A stretch of DNA of 64,000 nucleotides, taken from NCBI GenBank assembly GCA_020697135.1, contig JAJFBM010000001.1:55717-119716 (forward strand). The letters run 5' to 3'. The notes beneath the pieces were generated by a model, which searched no databases, was not told the origin of the DNA, and was given only the letters and a program-made list of their open reading frames with translations. The first letter of the stretch is position 1; every line of letters begins with the position of its first letter. A program made the position numbers and the translations under genes. Positions 29,358 to 38,927 of the stretch are shown here, piece by piece. The stretch comes from Rickettsiaceae bacterium. GTDB lineage: Bacteria > Pseudomonadota > Alphaproteobacteria > Rickettsiales > Rickettsiaceae.

Positions 29358-29463
29358 CAGATCGCTTAAGACTTACTTTTTTTGTCAATTATTGCTTGCA
29401 TTTGAGTGTTACTTTAATATTATTGAAATTTAATTTCCATTTAATATTAAGGAGATTCATTGC

Positions 29464-30195
29464 ATGTTTTGCACAAGTATTTGGGCAGAAGAGACTCGTC
29501 AAACAATAAAAGAGCGACAAATACTTTTTCCTACCTTAACTGAAGCAGAAAAAAACTTTAGAGGAGGATATAAATTAATTCGTGCAACAAATCTGGCAGG
29601 AGATAAATGTCAATTGATAGTAGCAAAATTAATTCATGAGCTGTATAAGGCTGAAGATCACTCCAAATATGTAAATATTGATCTTAGATATTTTCAGTAT
29701 ATCGAACTAAATAATATTTATTTTTCTAATATAGCGCCTCCTAAACTTGCAAGCTTTCTTCTAAGGAAGGAATTTAAAGATGGAAAATTTATATTGTTTA
29801 ATATCTATGATTTTGGAATAAAAGTTTTCCAAGGTCCAAGAGAAAAGGATTTAAAAAATTTTGATACATCGATTGATATTCATGCTTTAACTACTCATAT
29901 GATACCCAAGAAAGGTTTAAATACTGCAGAATTTACTTTCTATTTTAGCTCAGTTGAGCAAGGTAAGTTAGCTGTTGCAGGTAAACTTTGCTTTGTTACA
30001 AGTGATGTAAAATTTACTGTTATACAAGAAAAGCAGCAAGCTAATATTTCAGACGTAAAAGTTACATCCTACGATACTCAGAACTGCTATTATAATAATG
30101 GCGAAATTGCCGAAGAGAATTTTGAATTTATTAATCAAAAATATTTAACATTATTAGGACAAGGATTGCAAATACCGGAAGCAATGGAGATTTAA
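29464..30195 (+). CDS. Hypothetical protein
   Basis: A 243-residue protein without a recognised family. The ATG follows AAGGAG by nine bases. The start is unusual (MFCTSIWAEE), with two early cysteine/aromatic residues; a hydrophobic signal peptide is not evident, although an upstream extension cannot be excluded. The body looks like mixed alpha/beta with many strands (FILFNIYDFGIKVFQ, AEFTFYFSSVEQGKLAVAGKLCF). It stands alone between uup and a lipoprotein gene. Codon use matches the region. Confidence 0.55.
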   Translation: MFCTSIWAEETRQTIKERQILFPTLTEAEKNFRGGYKLIRATNLAGDKCQLIVAKLIHELYKAEDHSKYVNIDLRYFQYIELNNIYFSNIAPPKLASFLLRKEFKDGKFILFNIYDFGIKVFQGPREKDLKNFDTSIDIHALTTHMIPKKGLNTAEFTFYFSSVEQGKLAVAGKLCFVTSDVKFTVIQEKQQANISDVKVTSYDTQNCYYNNGEIAEENFEFINQKYLTLLGQGLQIPEAMEI

Positions 30196-30436
30196 TATTT
30201 ATCTGTTCTTATGTGCTTCATTTTCTTCCACCTCTTTAGCAATATTTGAATTTGTGTTTAGACTTTCAAAATTTTTTCTTAGAAAAGCTTTATGCTGCAA
30301 TTAAAAACCACTCGAATGCAATTCTATAGGGTTGTAAAGGAAAGTTGTTTATAAATTAGAAAAGTACTTTTGTTTTACTTATATTATTGTTAGTATAAAT
30401 ATATAATTAAATCATCTTTTAGGAAATATACAAATT

Positions 30437-30961
30437 ATGAAGCTATATCTAATCTTATTATTTTCTTTGTTAAATATTATTTCAGGGTGTAATAAAACGG
30501 ATCAATCAAAATTTCATGAAGCTTCTACAGAGGCAGAAAAAAGGCTAGATGAGATTTTGCGAGTGTCTAATAAAGGAGGTCTCCCATCGTATGTTTTAAA
30601 ATTTCCAAATAGGGATGTTAGTAACGATGCTGAATATAATATACTCTTTACCCAAGAATTTCTTAATGCTGCTGCTGAGGCGGAAAGAAAAACAGTTGAA
30701 TCGGATTGTGGAGGTGAATATAAAAAAGATTTAGTATGTGGTCTTAATTTCAACCCTATTCTTTGTAGCCAAGAATCTTTCGATAAATATTCATACCGTT
30801 CACTTAGCAGCGAAGATAAAGTCGCTATAATAGAATATAATTGGCTAGGGGAAGATACACCAAGAGCTGCCTATAGATTACTCAAAAGGAACGACAAATG
30901 GTTAATCGATGGTGTTAAGTGTATGTCACCTACAAGTGATATTGATTTTAACTTTAAATGA
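30437..30961 (+). CDS. Putative lipoprotein of unknown function
   Basis: A 174-residue protein with a short signal peptide and lipobox IISGC (Cys18 lipidated). After that come a helical charged segment and a small domain ending with VAIIEYNWLGE and AAYRLLKRNDKWLIDGVKC, a layout like the small NTF2-like/DUF3828-type periplasmic domains, though I do not claim homology. Four further cysteines could form disulfides. It is probably periplasmic or outer-membrane anchored. It is an isolated gene facing the convergent tatB. Confidence 0.65.
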   Translation: MKLYLILLFSLLNIISGCNKTDQSKFHEASTEAEKRLDEILRVSNKGGLPSYVLKFPNRDVSNDAEYNILFTQEFLNAAAEAERKTVESDCGGEYKKDLVCGLNFNPILCSQESFDKYSYRSLSSEDKVAIIEYNWLGEDTPRAAYRLLKRNDKWLIDGVKCMSPTSDIDFNFK

Positions 30962-31045
30962 TCTTAAAAGGATGGCTTTTTATCATAAAGCTATAGTTTT
31001 ATTTAACCTTTTCCGAAGGTTTAAATGCTTTAGAAACTTTAGTTT

Positions 31046-31423
31046 TTATATTTTAGGTTCATTAGGTTTAGAATGAGTTTCATCTCTTCGGGCTGTTATT
31101 TGCTTTGTAACTCTCTCCTTGTTCATCGACCTATAGTGAGCTTTGATTTGCGTTAAATTATAATCCCCTGTATAGGCTCCTCCAAGCTCTACGATTCTTT
31201 TTAAATAAAAATTTATCTCTTCTATATCTTCTTGAACTTCTTTAGCAATATCTGTATCTGACGTTAAATCGCTAAAGTTTTTATTAATCTCATGCTTAAC
31301 TTCAGCAAAGTAAGCTTTTAATTCTTTGATTTTTTTAGCAATAATAGGTAAATCTTCTGGTTTAAGAAGAAGAGCTGCAACTATCAGCACCACAATCATT
31401 TCAGCAAAGGAAAAACCGAACAT
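31046..31423 (-). CDS. tatB: Twin-arginine translocase subunit TatB-like
   Basis: Tat system component in the inner membrane. The 125-residue protein has the TatA/B layout: a short N-terminal membrane helix (MFGFSFAEMIVVLIVAALLL), a hinge with PEDLP, and then an amphipathic helix (IAKKIKELKAYFAEVKHEI). The length and the F-x-E-M start favour TatB over TatA. The charged C-terminal tail is variable, as in the family. No tatC or tatA is in the window. It shares direction with the GS-like gene, 35 bases downstream of it. Confidence 0.82.
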   Translation of the reverse strand: MFGFSFAEMIVVLIVAALLLKPEDLPIIAKKIKELKAYFAEVKHEINKNFSDLTSDTDIAKEVQEDIEEINFYLKRIVELGGAYTGDYNLTQIKAHYRSMNKERVTKQITARRDETHSKPNEPKI

Positions 31424-31458
31424 TTTGTAAATCTCTATTTTATTAATATTTTATAAGA

Positions 31459-32289
31459 TTATAATATGAAAAATTTTGCGTTAAACAATCTTTTTGCTTC
31501 TTCGATTGTGTGAGGAAATTTTATAAGATTATAATGGTTATCAAATGCATTACCATATATTTTTTTAACCAAAGGTATCTTAGAAGGGTTAGACATGCCT
31601 AAATAGATAGAGTTTAAGATTGTATATAATACGAGATAAGGATCAGCATCGCTACCTGCTAATCTATGTTCAATTCTTTTGGGATGGGAGTCAGGGATCC
31701 TAAGTGCTGTGCTTCTGTTATTGGGGCCAAATGAGATGTTGGTAGGTGCCATAAATTTTCCATTAAACCGGTTATATGAGTCGCTATTTGGGGCAAATAT
31801 CATGAAAGTTTCTCTGATATAAAAGCATAAGCTGCTTGCAATAAGATTTGTGTTTTCTTCCTTAACACAAAAATTTTGACCATTTTTATCAAGAAAATTT
31901 ATATGTATATGCAATGCTGAGCCATAATCATCTTGGAAAGGCTTGGCATCAAATATTGCTCTCCCCCCTATTACTTCAACTGTAGTTTGTAATTGTAATT
32001 TAAAATCTCTTATTAAATCAGCTAAAGCTGTAATATCCTGATAGGGTGGGAAATTCACCTCCCACTGGTTATTACCTCTTTCTTTAATGAATTTATAACA
32101 TAATTCTTTTTCGAGCATAGCAACATGCTCTGAATTACTGAGATAAAATTCTAGCTCTGCTCCAATAATAGCTTTTAATCCAAAGGTTTGATAAAACTTT
32201 AATGATAATTCACTTAAAGCCTTGGCAATATTTAAATCATTTGCTAAGTTAGATAGGTTAATATTAATATTGTCGCTATGTTTAAGCAT
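31459..32289 (-). CDS. Glutamine synthetase catalytic-domain protein, short form
   Basis: A 276-residue protein corresponding to the catalytic domain of glutamine synthetase-fold enzymes without the N-terminal beta-grasp domain. Visible motifs are GAELEFYL with the metal-binding glutamates, GSALHIHINF with the ATP/metal histidine, NRFNGKFMAPTNISFG, and RIEHRLAGSDADPYL with the Glu/Arg metal and phosphate ligands. At this size it cannot be an ordinary GlnA and may be a gamma-glutamyl-amine ligase relative or a truncated enzyme. Its start overlaps that of the divergent pgeF by 12 bases. Confidence 0.8.
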   Translation of the reverse strand: MLKHSDNININLSNLANDLNIAKALSELSLKFYQTFGLKAIIGAELEFYLSNSEHVAMLEKELCYKFIKERGNNQWEVNFPPYQDITALADLIRDFKLQLQTTVEVIGGRAIFDAKPFQDDYGSALHIHINFLDKNGQNFCVKEENTNLIASSLCFYIRETFMIFAPNSDSYNRFNGKFMAPTNISFGPNNRSTALRIPDSHPKRIEHRLAGSDADPYLVLYTILNSIYLGMSNPSKIPLVKKIYGNAFDNHYNLIKFPHTIEEAKRLFNAKFFIL

Positions 32290-33018
32290 GCTGATTTTGA
32301 TTTTGAATGTATTTCACATAAATTCTTTAATAAGCAATTTACTGGGTCAACTCATAAATATACTATTAATTCTAAATCTAATATAGATGAGGTTTTAAAA
32401 AACCGTAAGGTTATTGAAGAAGATTTAAATGTAAAATCCCTAAAGATTGTAAAACAAATACATTCAAATATTGTTTGCACGGTGGAAAATCTTATGCAAG
32501 ATACTAGTGAAATCGAAGCTGATGCCTTAGTATCTAATATATCAAATATTGCTTTAGGGGTAAATACAGCAGACTGTGTGCCTGTACTTTTTGCTGATAA
32601 TATAAATAAAGTAATAGGTATAGCTCATTCAGGGTGGAAGGGAGCTTTAAAAAATATATTGCAAAATACAGTGGAATCCATGGAGAAATTAGGGGCTAAA
32701 AAAACTAATATTCAAGCTTTAATAGGACCATGTATTCATAAAGAGTCTTATGAGGTAGGGCAAGATCTTTATGATGAATTTGTAAAAGCAGATCAGGCTA
32801 ATAAAAAATATTTTGATGATTTAAATATTTCTAATAAGTATTTATTTAGTCTAAAAGACTATGTTAAAGATAAACTCAAAGCTCTATCGCTTAATAATAT
32901 TTATGATAAAGAACATAACACTTTTGCTATGCCTTCGCTTTATTCAAGTTATAGAAGGTCAAGTTTAGGAGGCGAGGTTTATCAAGGCTCATTATTGTCA
33001 ACAATTTATATGAAATAG
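32278..33018 (+). CDS. pgeF: Peptidoglycan editing factor / purine nucleoside phosphorylase-like PgeF (YfiH)
   Basis: Copper/zinc-independent laccase-domain family. Bacterial YfiH removes misincorporated L-Ser from the peptidoglycan precursor, and relatives have purine nucleoside phosphorylase activity. The 246 residues carry the conserved His62 (QIHSN), Cys100 (NTADCVPV) and His117 (AHSGWKGA). The family ends with a YSSYR-R block, seen here near SLYSSYRRSS. It overlaps the divergent GS-like gene by 12 bases, so both must share promoter space. It precedes ccmC by 2 bases. Confidence 0.9.
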   Translation: MFKHADFDFECISHKFFNKQFTGSTHKYTINSKSNIDEVLKNRKVIEEDLNVKSLKIVKQIHSNIVCTVENLMQDTSEIEADALVSNISNIALGVNTADCVPVLFADNINKVIGIAHSGWKGALKNILQNTVESMEKLGAKKTNIQALIGPCIHKESYEVGQDLYDEFVKADQANKKYFDDLNISNKYLFSLKDYVKDKLKALSLNNIYDKEHNTFAMPSLYSSYRRSSLGGEVYQGSLLSTIYMK

Positions 33019-33020
33019 TT

Positions 33021-33719
33021 ATGATTAAGATATTAAACCCAAATTATTTTATACTTACTATTAGTAAATTTTTACCATTAGTGTTTTCGTTATTTATAAC
33101 TATATTACCTATTGCATTATGGCAAGCGCTTTATGCTTCGCCTGAAGATTATCAGCAAGGTGATTTAGTAAGAATAATGTATGTCCATGTTCCATCTGCT
33201 TGGATGTCATTGCTAATATATAGTTTTATAGCTTTATGTAGCCTTTCAAATATCATATGGCGTGTCCCATTTGCCTATATACTTGCAATGTCTGCTGCAC
33301 CTATAGGCGCTGGTTTTACTTTAATTACTTTAGTAACTGGTTCTATTTGGGGGCAACATACTTGGGGCACCTGGTGGGTATGGGATGCAAGGCTTACTTC
33401 AATGTTAATTTTATTTTTATTTTATATTAGCTATATAGCAATTGTTAATGCAGGCGATAGTCTTGTAAGATCTGAGAAGCCCGCAGCAATAATTGCTTTA
33501 ATTGGGTTTATAAATGTACCTATTGTAAAATTCTCAGTTAATATTTGGAATAGTTTGCATCAACCAGCTAGTGTATTTAGAATGGAAGGCCCCTCTATTC
33601 ATACTTCTATGTTAATTCCTTTAATGCTAATGTTTACAGCTTTTGGTTTATACTTTATAATATTTCTTTTCCTTAGAGCCGAGACATTTTTAAATAGGAT
33701 AAAAGCAAGGAATATATGA
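33021..33719 (+). CDS. ccmC: Heme exporter protein CcmC
   Basis: System I cytochrome c maturation protein that loads heme onto CcmE. The 232-residue membrane protein has about six helices and the tryptophan-rich [13 protein letters not shown] motif of the heme-handling HHP family between helices III and IV, flanked by periplasmic histidines ([18 protein letters not shown]). It shares a 4-base ATGA overlap with fdxA. Other ccm genes are not in the window. Confidence 0.95.
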   Translation: MIKILNPNYFILTISKFLPLVFSLFITILPIALWQALYASPEDYQQGDLVRIMYVHVPSAWMSLLIYSFIALCSLSNIIWRVPFAYILAMSAAPIGAGFTLITLVTGSIWGQHTWGTWWVWDARLTSMLILFLFYISYIAIVNAGDSLVRSEKPAAIIALIGFINVPIVKFSVNIWNSLHQPASVFRMEGPSIHTSMLIPLMLMFTAFGLYFIIFLFLRAETFLNRIKARNI

Positions 33720-34054
33720 CTTACGTTGTAACTGAGAAATGTATTAAATGTAAATATACTGACTGTGTTGAAGTTTGCCCCGTAGATTGCTTCTACGAGG
33801 GTGAAAACATGATTATTATTAACCCAGATGAATGTATTGATTGCGGAGTATGCGTGCCTGAATGCCCAATTGATGCAATACAGCCAGAAGATGCAGGGCT
33901 TGCAACTTGGATTCAACTTGCTCGAGAATATTCAAGCATATGGCCTAATATAACAAAAAGAAAATCAGCTCTGCCAAATGCAGATAAATATAGAGATGAG
34001 AATAATAAATATGAAAAATACTTTAGTAATAAACCTGGCGAAGGTACTGTGTAG
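33716..34054 (+). CDS. fdxA: Ferredoxin FdxA (7Fe type)
   Basis: Small electron carrier with 3Fe-4S and 4Fe-4S clusters. The 112 residues begin [25 protein letters not shown] with the first cluster cysteines, followed by a second [12 protein letters not shown] cluster and an alphaproteobacterial C-terminal extension. It begins inside the ccmC stop (ATGA overlap), and its end overlaps the start of the M48 protease gene. This kind of ferredoxin is standard in Rickettsiales. Confidence 0.95.
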   Translation: MTYVVTEKCIKCKYTDCVEVCPVDCFYEGENMIIINPDECIDCGVCVPECPIDAIQPEDAGLATWIQLAREYSSIWPNITKRKSALPNADKYRDENNKYEKYFSNKPGEGTV

Positions 34055-35345
34055 AGTAATAACGCTTATATTTTTACCTTTAAGCGTTTATGCACAAGAT
34101 ATAATTAGGGACTCTGAAATAGAAAACGCTGTACGGCAAGTTGCAGATCCAGTAATCAGAGCAGCGGGGTTTAAACCTAGCCAGATCGATATTTATATCA
34201 TCAATGATAATTCTATTAATGCATTTACAACTGGTGGCAAAGAAATCTATATTAATAGTGGACTTATAAAGAATTTCGAACAACCGGATATATTACGCGG
34301 TGTTATTGCGCATGAAATTGGGCATATTGTAGGGGGGCATCGCCCTTCACAAGCCCAAAAAGCTCAGGAATATTCAATGGCAGCAATGAGTGCAATGGGG
34401 CTGGGGCTTGCAATGAGTGGCGCAATTAAAGATTTTGCACCAGGTTTTGCTATAGCACTCGGTGGGGTGCATTATGCTGAGCGTTCTATGCTTTACTATT
34501 CAAGGATTGATGAATCCCTCGCCGATAAATCAGCAATGCGCTTTCTAGAAATGAGTGGGCATACATCGAAAGGGCTTGTTGACTTAATGGAGAAATTATA
34601 TGCAGAAAATCGAAGTATATCAAAATATGTGAACCCTTACGACCTAACGCATCCTCTTAGTGAGGCAAGGCTTAGTAGTATAAGAAGATTTTATCAAAAT
34701 TCAAAGCATAAATCATCAAGTAACGGAGAATCGCTACTAAAGGCCTATAAGCGTGCGCAAATCAAGCTTAAAGCATTTACAGATGACGCTGATAACTTGC
34801 TTAAATCCTACAGAAATAAGGATGATGAGTATGCTAAATATGTAAAGTCGATTGTATATTTTAGAAAAAGTAACAAGGCACAAGCTCTAAATTATATAAA
34901 TGAATTACTAGAATTATATCCGAGTGATCCTTATTATAGCGAGCTTAAAGGACAAATATTATTCGAATTCGGTAATGCGGAAGCGTTAAAATATTATGAC
35001 GTGGCACTTAAAAAAATTCCGAATGATACGTTGCTAAAGCTTAGTAATGCAATAGTACGCCTAAATATCTATAAAGCAAGTTCTCCTGAACTTAAAGATA
35101 TTGAAATAAATTTAAAACAAGTTTTAGCTCGCGAGAAAAATAATTTAACAGCCCTTTATTATCTTGGGATGTATTATGATAGAATAGGAAAAAAAAGCAA
35201 ATCTCAGCTAACTATGGCAATTTTCTTTTCCAAAAAAGGGGATGCTAAACAAGCAAAAGCTTATGCAAGACAGGCTATAAAGGGGCTTGCACCAAAATCC
35301 CCGGAGTGGTATCAAGCAAACGATATCTTAACTTCAGGGGAGTAA
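34011..35345 (+). CDS. M48 family metalloprotease with C-terminal TPR repeats (BepA-like)
   Basis: A periplasmic zinc protease of the BepA/LoiP group, which works in outer-membrane protein quality control. From the chosen ATG 34011 (444 residues) there is a signal peptide ending near SVYAQ, an M48 domain with HEIGH at about 101-105 and the third ligand Glu168 in DESLADKSA, and C-terminal TPR repeats from about 270. Starting upstream at 33978 would add 11 residues inside fdxA. The overlap with fdxA is 44 bases, suggesting coupling. The protease fold is certain, and the BepA-like role is inferred. Confidence 0.88.
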   Translation: MKNTLVINLAKVLCRVITLIFLPLSVYAQDIIRDSEIENAVRQVADPVIRAAGFKPSQIDIYIINDNSINAFTTGGKEIYINSGLIKNFEQPDILRGVIAHEIGHIVGGHRPSQAQKAQEYSMAAMSAMGLGLAMSGAIKDFAPGFAIALGGVHYAERSMLYYSRIDESLADKSAMRFLEMSGHTSKGLVDLMEKLYAENRSISKYVNPYDLTHPLSEARLSSIRRFYQNSKHKSSSNGESLLKAYKRAQIKLKAFTDDADNLLKSYRNKDDEYAKYVKSIVYFRKSNKAQALNYINELLELYPSDPYYSELKGQILFEFGNAEALKYYDVALKKIPNDTLLKLSNAIVRLNIYKASSPELKDIEINLKQVLAREKNNLTALYYLGMYYDRIGKKSKSQLTMAIFFSKKGDAKQAKAYARQAIKGLAPKSPEWYQANDILTSGE

Positions 35346-35390
35346 AGATAAGTTTTATTTGGTTAACTAACAATTACTTAAGAATAATTC

Positions 35391-35418
35391 TTGACAGCTT
35401 AAATCTTTTTTGTAAAAT
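35391..35418 (+). promoter_or_regulatory. Promoter of the tRNA-Ile gene
   Basis: TTGACA and TAAAAT are spaced by 16 bases, with TAAAAT 34 bases upstream of the mature tRNA start. Confidence 0.7.
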
Positions 35419-35452
35419 ACAGCTCACACTTTTAAGTTATTTAACTTATAGT

Positions 35453-35529
35453 GGGTTTGTAGCTCAGCTGGTTAGAGCACACGCCTGATAAGCGTGAGGT
35501 CGGAAGTTCAAGTCTTCTCAAACCCACCA
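35453..35529 (+). tRNA. tRNA-Ile (GAT)
   Basis: Cloverleaf with acceptor GGGTTTG/CAAACCC, D-arm AGCTCAGCTGGTTAGAGCA, anticodon stem ACGCC/AGCGT-type pairing around CTGATAA (anticodon GAT), variable loop, and T-arm with GTTCAAGTC. The 3' CCA is encoded (35527-35529). It is a stand-alone gene with its own promoter, not part of an rRNA operon. A short run of T-rich sequence follows. Confidence 0.95.
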
Positions 35530-35684
35530 TTAAAATTTTCCTCTTTATAATTTATTATTCTTATCTTAGAAACAGCATTTTTAAATTATTTTTTATTGCT
35601 TGTATAAAAAACTATTGCAAGTGAAATAATCTTTCCTCAATATATTTATTTAAGCAACACGCTAGAGTTATGAGGTTCATAAAT

Positions 35685-36125
35685 ATGGTAAATACCAATC
35701 AATTAAATAAAGTTATTGTTCCTGAAGGCTATAAGCCCGCGGATAAAGAAGAATACATGAATCCTGTAATGTTAGAATATTACAAGGGAAAGCTAAATGA
35801 GCTAAAAAGACAAATACTAGATGAATCGAATGAAACTCTAGAACATTTAAAGGAAGAAAATCTACATGAGCCTGATATTAATGATAGAGCCACAATGGAA
35901 GCTAGCATTGCTTTCGAACTTCGTACTCGTGACCGTTATCGCAAATTACTTGATAAAATTGAAGCAGCCATTGAACGTATTAATACCGGTGAATATGGTT
36001 ACTGTGAAGAAACCGGTGAAGAGATAGGCGTTAAACGTTTAGAAGCAAGACCATTTGCAACCCTATGTATTGAAGCACAAGAAAGGCACGAGAAATACGA
36101 ACGCCTGCATAATGATGATTTGTAG
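35685..36125 (+). CDS. dksA: RNA polymerase-binding transcription factor DksA
   Basis: Enters the RNA polymerase secondary channel and, with ppGpp, adjusts stable-RNA and amino-acid promoters. The 146 residues begin at ATG 35685, eight bases after GAGG. The coiled-coil is present, with the tip region EPDINDRATMEASIAFELR at about 62-80. The zinc-finger-like segment has only two of the four cysteines (Cys107 and Cys128 in GYCEET and ATLCIEAQ), as in other alphaproteobacterial DksA, which probably binds no zinc. Confidence 0.93.
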   Translation: MVNTNQLNKVIVPEGYKPADKEEYMNPVMLEYYKGKLNELKRQILDESNETLEHLKEENLHEPDINDRATMEASIAFELRTRDRYRKLLDKIEAAIERINTGEYGYCEETGEEIGVKRLEARPFATLCIEAQERHEKYERLHNDDL

Positions 36126-36135
36126 AAGTGAAATT

Positions 36136-36160
36136 GGGGAAGGTAGCAATTAATTTCCCC
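36136..36160 (+). terminator. Weak terminator hairpin after dksA
   Basis: GGGGAA and TTCCCC arms enclose a 12-13 base loop, 10 bases past the dksA stop, followed by TTATTT. The short stem and interrupted T-run make it only a possible terminator. Confidence 0.4.
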
Positions 36161-36247
36161 TTATTTCCTCTCAGTAATTCAAGTTATTTTTATAAATACC
36201 CTTCTCCCAAATCTTTATAATTCATTAACTCATCATTAAGAACTATA

Positions 36248-36276
36248 TTGATTTTATGCTTAATCGATGTTAGAAT
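36248..36276 (+). promoter_or_regulatory. Sigma-70 type promoter upstream of mnmA
   Basis: TTGATT and TAGAAT boxes separated by 17 bases, ending 39 bases before the mnmA ATG. It is the best match in the 190-bp intergenic region. Confidence 0.6.
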
Positions 36277-36315
36277 GTCGCCCTTAAAATTACTAAAAAT
36301 ATATATTTAATCCGT

Positions 36316-37428
36316 ATGGAAAGTTTAAACTTGAATAAGCCTAAAAGCCAGACTCGAGTAGTTGTTGCAATGTCTGGTGGGGTGGATAGCTCAACAGTTG
36401 CTGGCCTTCTCTGTGAGGAAGGTTACGAGGTAATAGGCATCACATTACAGCTTTATGATCAAGGAGCAGTGCTCGGTAAGCAAGGCGCTTGCTGCGCTGG
36501 CCAAGATATTTATGATGCGAGGATGGTAGCTGAAAAGCTTGGAATCCCTCATTATGTTCTTGATTATGAGAGTAGGTTTAAACAATCTGTTATAGAGGAT
36601 TTTGCTGATAGTTATATAAGAGGAGAAACACCATTGCCATGTGTAAGGTGTAACCAATCAGTAAAATTTAAAGATTTGCTACAAGTTGCAAGAGATTTAA
36701 ATGCTGATGCGCTTGTAACTGGTCATTATGTAAGAAGAATTAATGGACCATATGGTGCAGAACTTCACAAAGGTGTAGATGATAAAAAGGACCAAAGTTA
36801 TTTTTTATTTGCAACGACAAATGAGCAATTAAATTTCATTCACTTCCCTCTTGGTGGCATGTCTAAGGAAGAGACGCGCATGCATGCGCAGAGGTTTGGT
36901 TTGCTCGTGGCTGATAAGCCTGATAGTCAAGATATTTGCTTTGTACCTGATGGGAATTATAAAAAAATAGTTGAGAAAGTAAGGCCTGGGGCGATGCGCG
37001 CAGGCGTTATTATGCATGTTGATGGCTACCAGCTTGGGACTCATGAGGGTATAATTAATTATACTATTGGCCAACGTAAGGGACTTGGTATTTCATTTCA
37101 TGAGCCTTTATATGTGGTAAAGATTGACCCTGTTACTAATATAGTGTATGTTGGTCCAGAAAAATCGCTAAATAGCCTTGAATTCGCTATTAAAGAAGTG
37201 AATTGGTTAGGTGAAATGCCAGTACCGGAAGAAGGTTTAGAGGTGAAGGTAAAAATTCGCTCAGCTCATCCAGGGGCTTATGCCAAGATTTATCCCTATG
37301 AGGGCGATAAACTTAAAGTGAAGTTTTTATCCCCAGAAAGAGCAGTAACGCCTGGACAGGCCTGCGTTATATATCAAGGGGATAGTAGAGTGCTGGGTGG
37401 CGGTTGGATCACACGTGATATAGTGTAA
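36316..37428 (+). CDS. mnmA: tRNA-specific 2-thiouridylase MnmA
   Basis: Inserts sulfur at U34 of tRNAs for Lys, Glu and Gln. The 370 residues are full length. The PP-loop SGGVDSS lies at about 20-26. The persulfide/nucleophile cysteines are Cys109 (PCVRCN) and Cys208 (SQDICFVPDG), matching E. coli Cys102 and Cys199. The central tRNA-recognition region and C-terminal beta-barrel (RSAHPGAYAKI) are present. It is not linked to sulfur-relay genes here and is followed 17 bases later by an amino acid transporter. Confidence 0.96.
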   Translation: MESLNLNKPKSQTRVVVAMSGGVDSSTVAGLLCEEGYEVIGITLQLYDQGAVLGKQGACCAGQDIYDARMVAEKLGIPHYVLDYESRFKQSVIEDFADSYIRGETPLPCVRCNQSVKFKDLLQVARDLNADALVTGHYVRRINGPYGAELHKGVDDKKDQSYFLFATTNEQLNFIHFPLGGMSKEETRMHAQRFGLLVADKPDSQDICFVPDGNYKKIVEKVRPGAMRAGVIMHVDGYQLGTHEGIINYTIGQRKGLGISFHEPLYVVKIDPVTNIVYVGPEKSLNSLEFAIKEVNWLGEMPVPEEGLEVKVKIRSAHPGAYAKIYPYEGDKLKVKFLSPERAVTPGQACVIYQGDSRVLGGGWITRDIV

Positions 37429-37445
37429 ATAAATTAGGATTTTAT

Positions 37446-38840
37446 ATGGGGTACTTTACCAAAAAGACTCTTGCTTCAGTTAGAGAAACGAATCAAACAA
37501 GTGGTTTGCAAAAAAACCTAACAGCCTTTGATCTTATAATGATTGGGCTTGGCGGTATTATTGGTGCTGGGGTATTTGTCGTGACAGGTATGGTTGCTGC
37601 AAATTATGCAGGTCCTGCAGTGACTATCTCTTATGCAATAGCAGGGCTTACTTGTATATTTGTTGCGCTCGCTTATTCTGAACTTGCTGCAATGCTGCCA
37701 ACTTCTGGAAGTGTGTATACTTATTCTTATGTTGCTTTTGGTGAATTATTTGCATGGCTTGTAGGTAGTGTATTAATTCTTGAGCTTACTTTTGGTGCAG
37801 CGACCGTAGCAGCAGGGTGGTCAGGTTATATCCAATCGATACTTGAAGCAGGAAATATATATTTACCTGCAGCTTATACTAATGTGCCAGAAAATGGTGG
37901 GATTATAAATTTACCTGCAATGTTCATTGTAGCATTTGTTTCTATAGTCTTATCATTAGGTACAAAAGATAGCAAAAAACTAAATACAATCTTAGTATTT
38001 ATAAAATTATTTGCAGTAGGTGCATTTATTCTTGCTGCAATTCCAAATGCAAATCTAAAAAATTGGGATAATTTTATGCCTTTTCCAACTAATGGGATAT
38101 TTATGGGGGCATCAATTTTATTCTTCTCATTCACAGGATTTAGTAGTGTTGCTGCTGCCGCTGAAGAATGTAAGAACCCTAAAAAGGATCTTACAATAGG
38201 TATCGTTGGGTCATTAATACTTTCAACTTTAGTATATGTCGCAATCGCGGCACTTGCTACCTTACTTGCACCTTATGAAACATTAAATAATGACCAACCA
38301 CTTGCTAAAGCTTTAACACTAAGTGGTAGCAAGCTTGGTTCTGCAATAGTGGCTGTTGGTGCTGTATGTGGGATGACTACTGTAATATTAATGCAGTTAT
38401 ATGCACAATCCCGTATATTATATGTGATTGCTCGTGATGGATTGCTACCTAAAAGCTTTGCAAAGCTTCATCCAAAATATGATAGCCCTTATATCATCAT
38501 AGCCTTTATTGGTGTAATTGCAGCGCTTTTAACAGCATTTGTGCCATCTAAAACTTTGCTGCATTTTACAAGTATGGGATCATTAATTGATTATATTATG
38601 GTATCAATTATCGTAATTATATTCAGATTCACAATGCCTGATGAGAGTAGACCATTTAAATGTCCAGCAATATTTGTTGTAGCACCGATTGCACTTTTAG
38701 CATGTGGATATTTACTGTCAAAGCAAATAATAGATGAAGATGGTAAACTTCTCCATAGTGGGCATTTAATAATCTTATGGTTTGCTGGGATATTTGCCTT
38801 ATATGTAATAAGAAGCATGATAATAAAGATAAAACGTTAG
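37446..38840 (+). CDS. APC-family amino acid permease
   Basis: An inner-membrane transporter of 464 residues with about 12 helices, in the cationic amino acid transporter-like branch of the APC superfamily. The signature helix I is GLGGIIGAGVFVVTG, followed by YAGPAVTISYAIAGL in helix II and FFSFTGFSSVAAAAEECKNPKKD, a typical CAT/YfnA loop. It would import amino acids, plausibly from the host; the substrate is not readable. It follows mnmA with no promoter between them and ends at a strong terminator. Confidence 0.88.
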   Translation: MGYFTKKTLASVRETNQTSGLQKNLTAFDLIMIGLGGIIGAGVFVVTGMVAANYAGPAVTISYAIAGLTCIFVALAYSELAAMLPTSGSVYTYSYVAFGELFAWLVGSVLILELTFGAATVAAGWSGYIQSILEAGNIYLPAAYTNVPENGGIINLPAMFIVAFVSIVLSLGTKDSKKLNTILVFIKLFAVGAFILAAIPNANLKNWDNFMPFPTNGIFMGASILFFSFTGFSSVAAAAEECKNPKKDLTIGIVGSLILSTLVYVAIAALATLLAPYETLNNDQPLAKALTLSGSKLGSAIVAVGAVCGMTTVILMQLYAQSRILYVIARDGLLPKSFAKLHPKYDSPYIIIAFIGVIAALLTAFVPSKTLLHFTSMGSLIDYIMVSIIVIIFRFTMPDESRPFKCPAIFVVAPIALLACGYLLSKQIIDEDGKLLHSGHLIILWFAGIFALYVIRSMIIKIKR

Positions 38841-38848
38841 TATAATTT

Positions 38849-38902
38849 TGCCCTTGTAGTGCATTGCGGATTCAGCAAAGGGCCCTACAAGGGCCCTTTT
38901 TT
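38849..38902 (+). terminator. Intrinsic terminator after the APC permease gene
   Basis: GCCCTTGTAG and CTACAAGGGC can pair across the segment, and a second GGGCCC-containing stem (AAGGGCCC/GGGCCCTT) lies directly before a T6 run. Either fold ends at the same T-run, 60 bases past the permease stop. Confidence 0.8.
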
Positions 38903-38927
38903 ACATTTAAATTAAGTATGGTTTGTT

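Noticed and set aside
30197..30300. Minus-strand open stretch of about 33 codons ending in AHKNR
   Set aside because: Only a TTG could start it and there is no ribosome site or family; perhaps the relic of a gene end, but not supportable.
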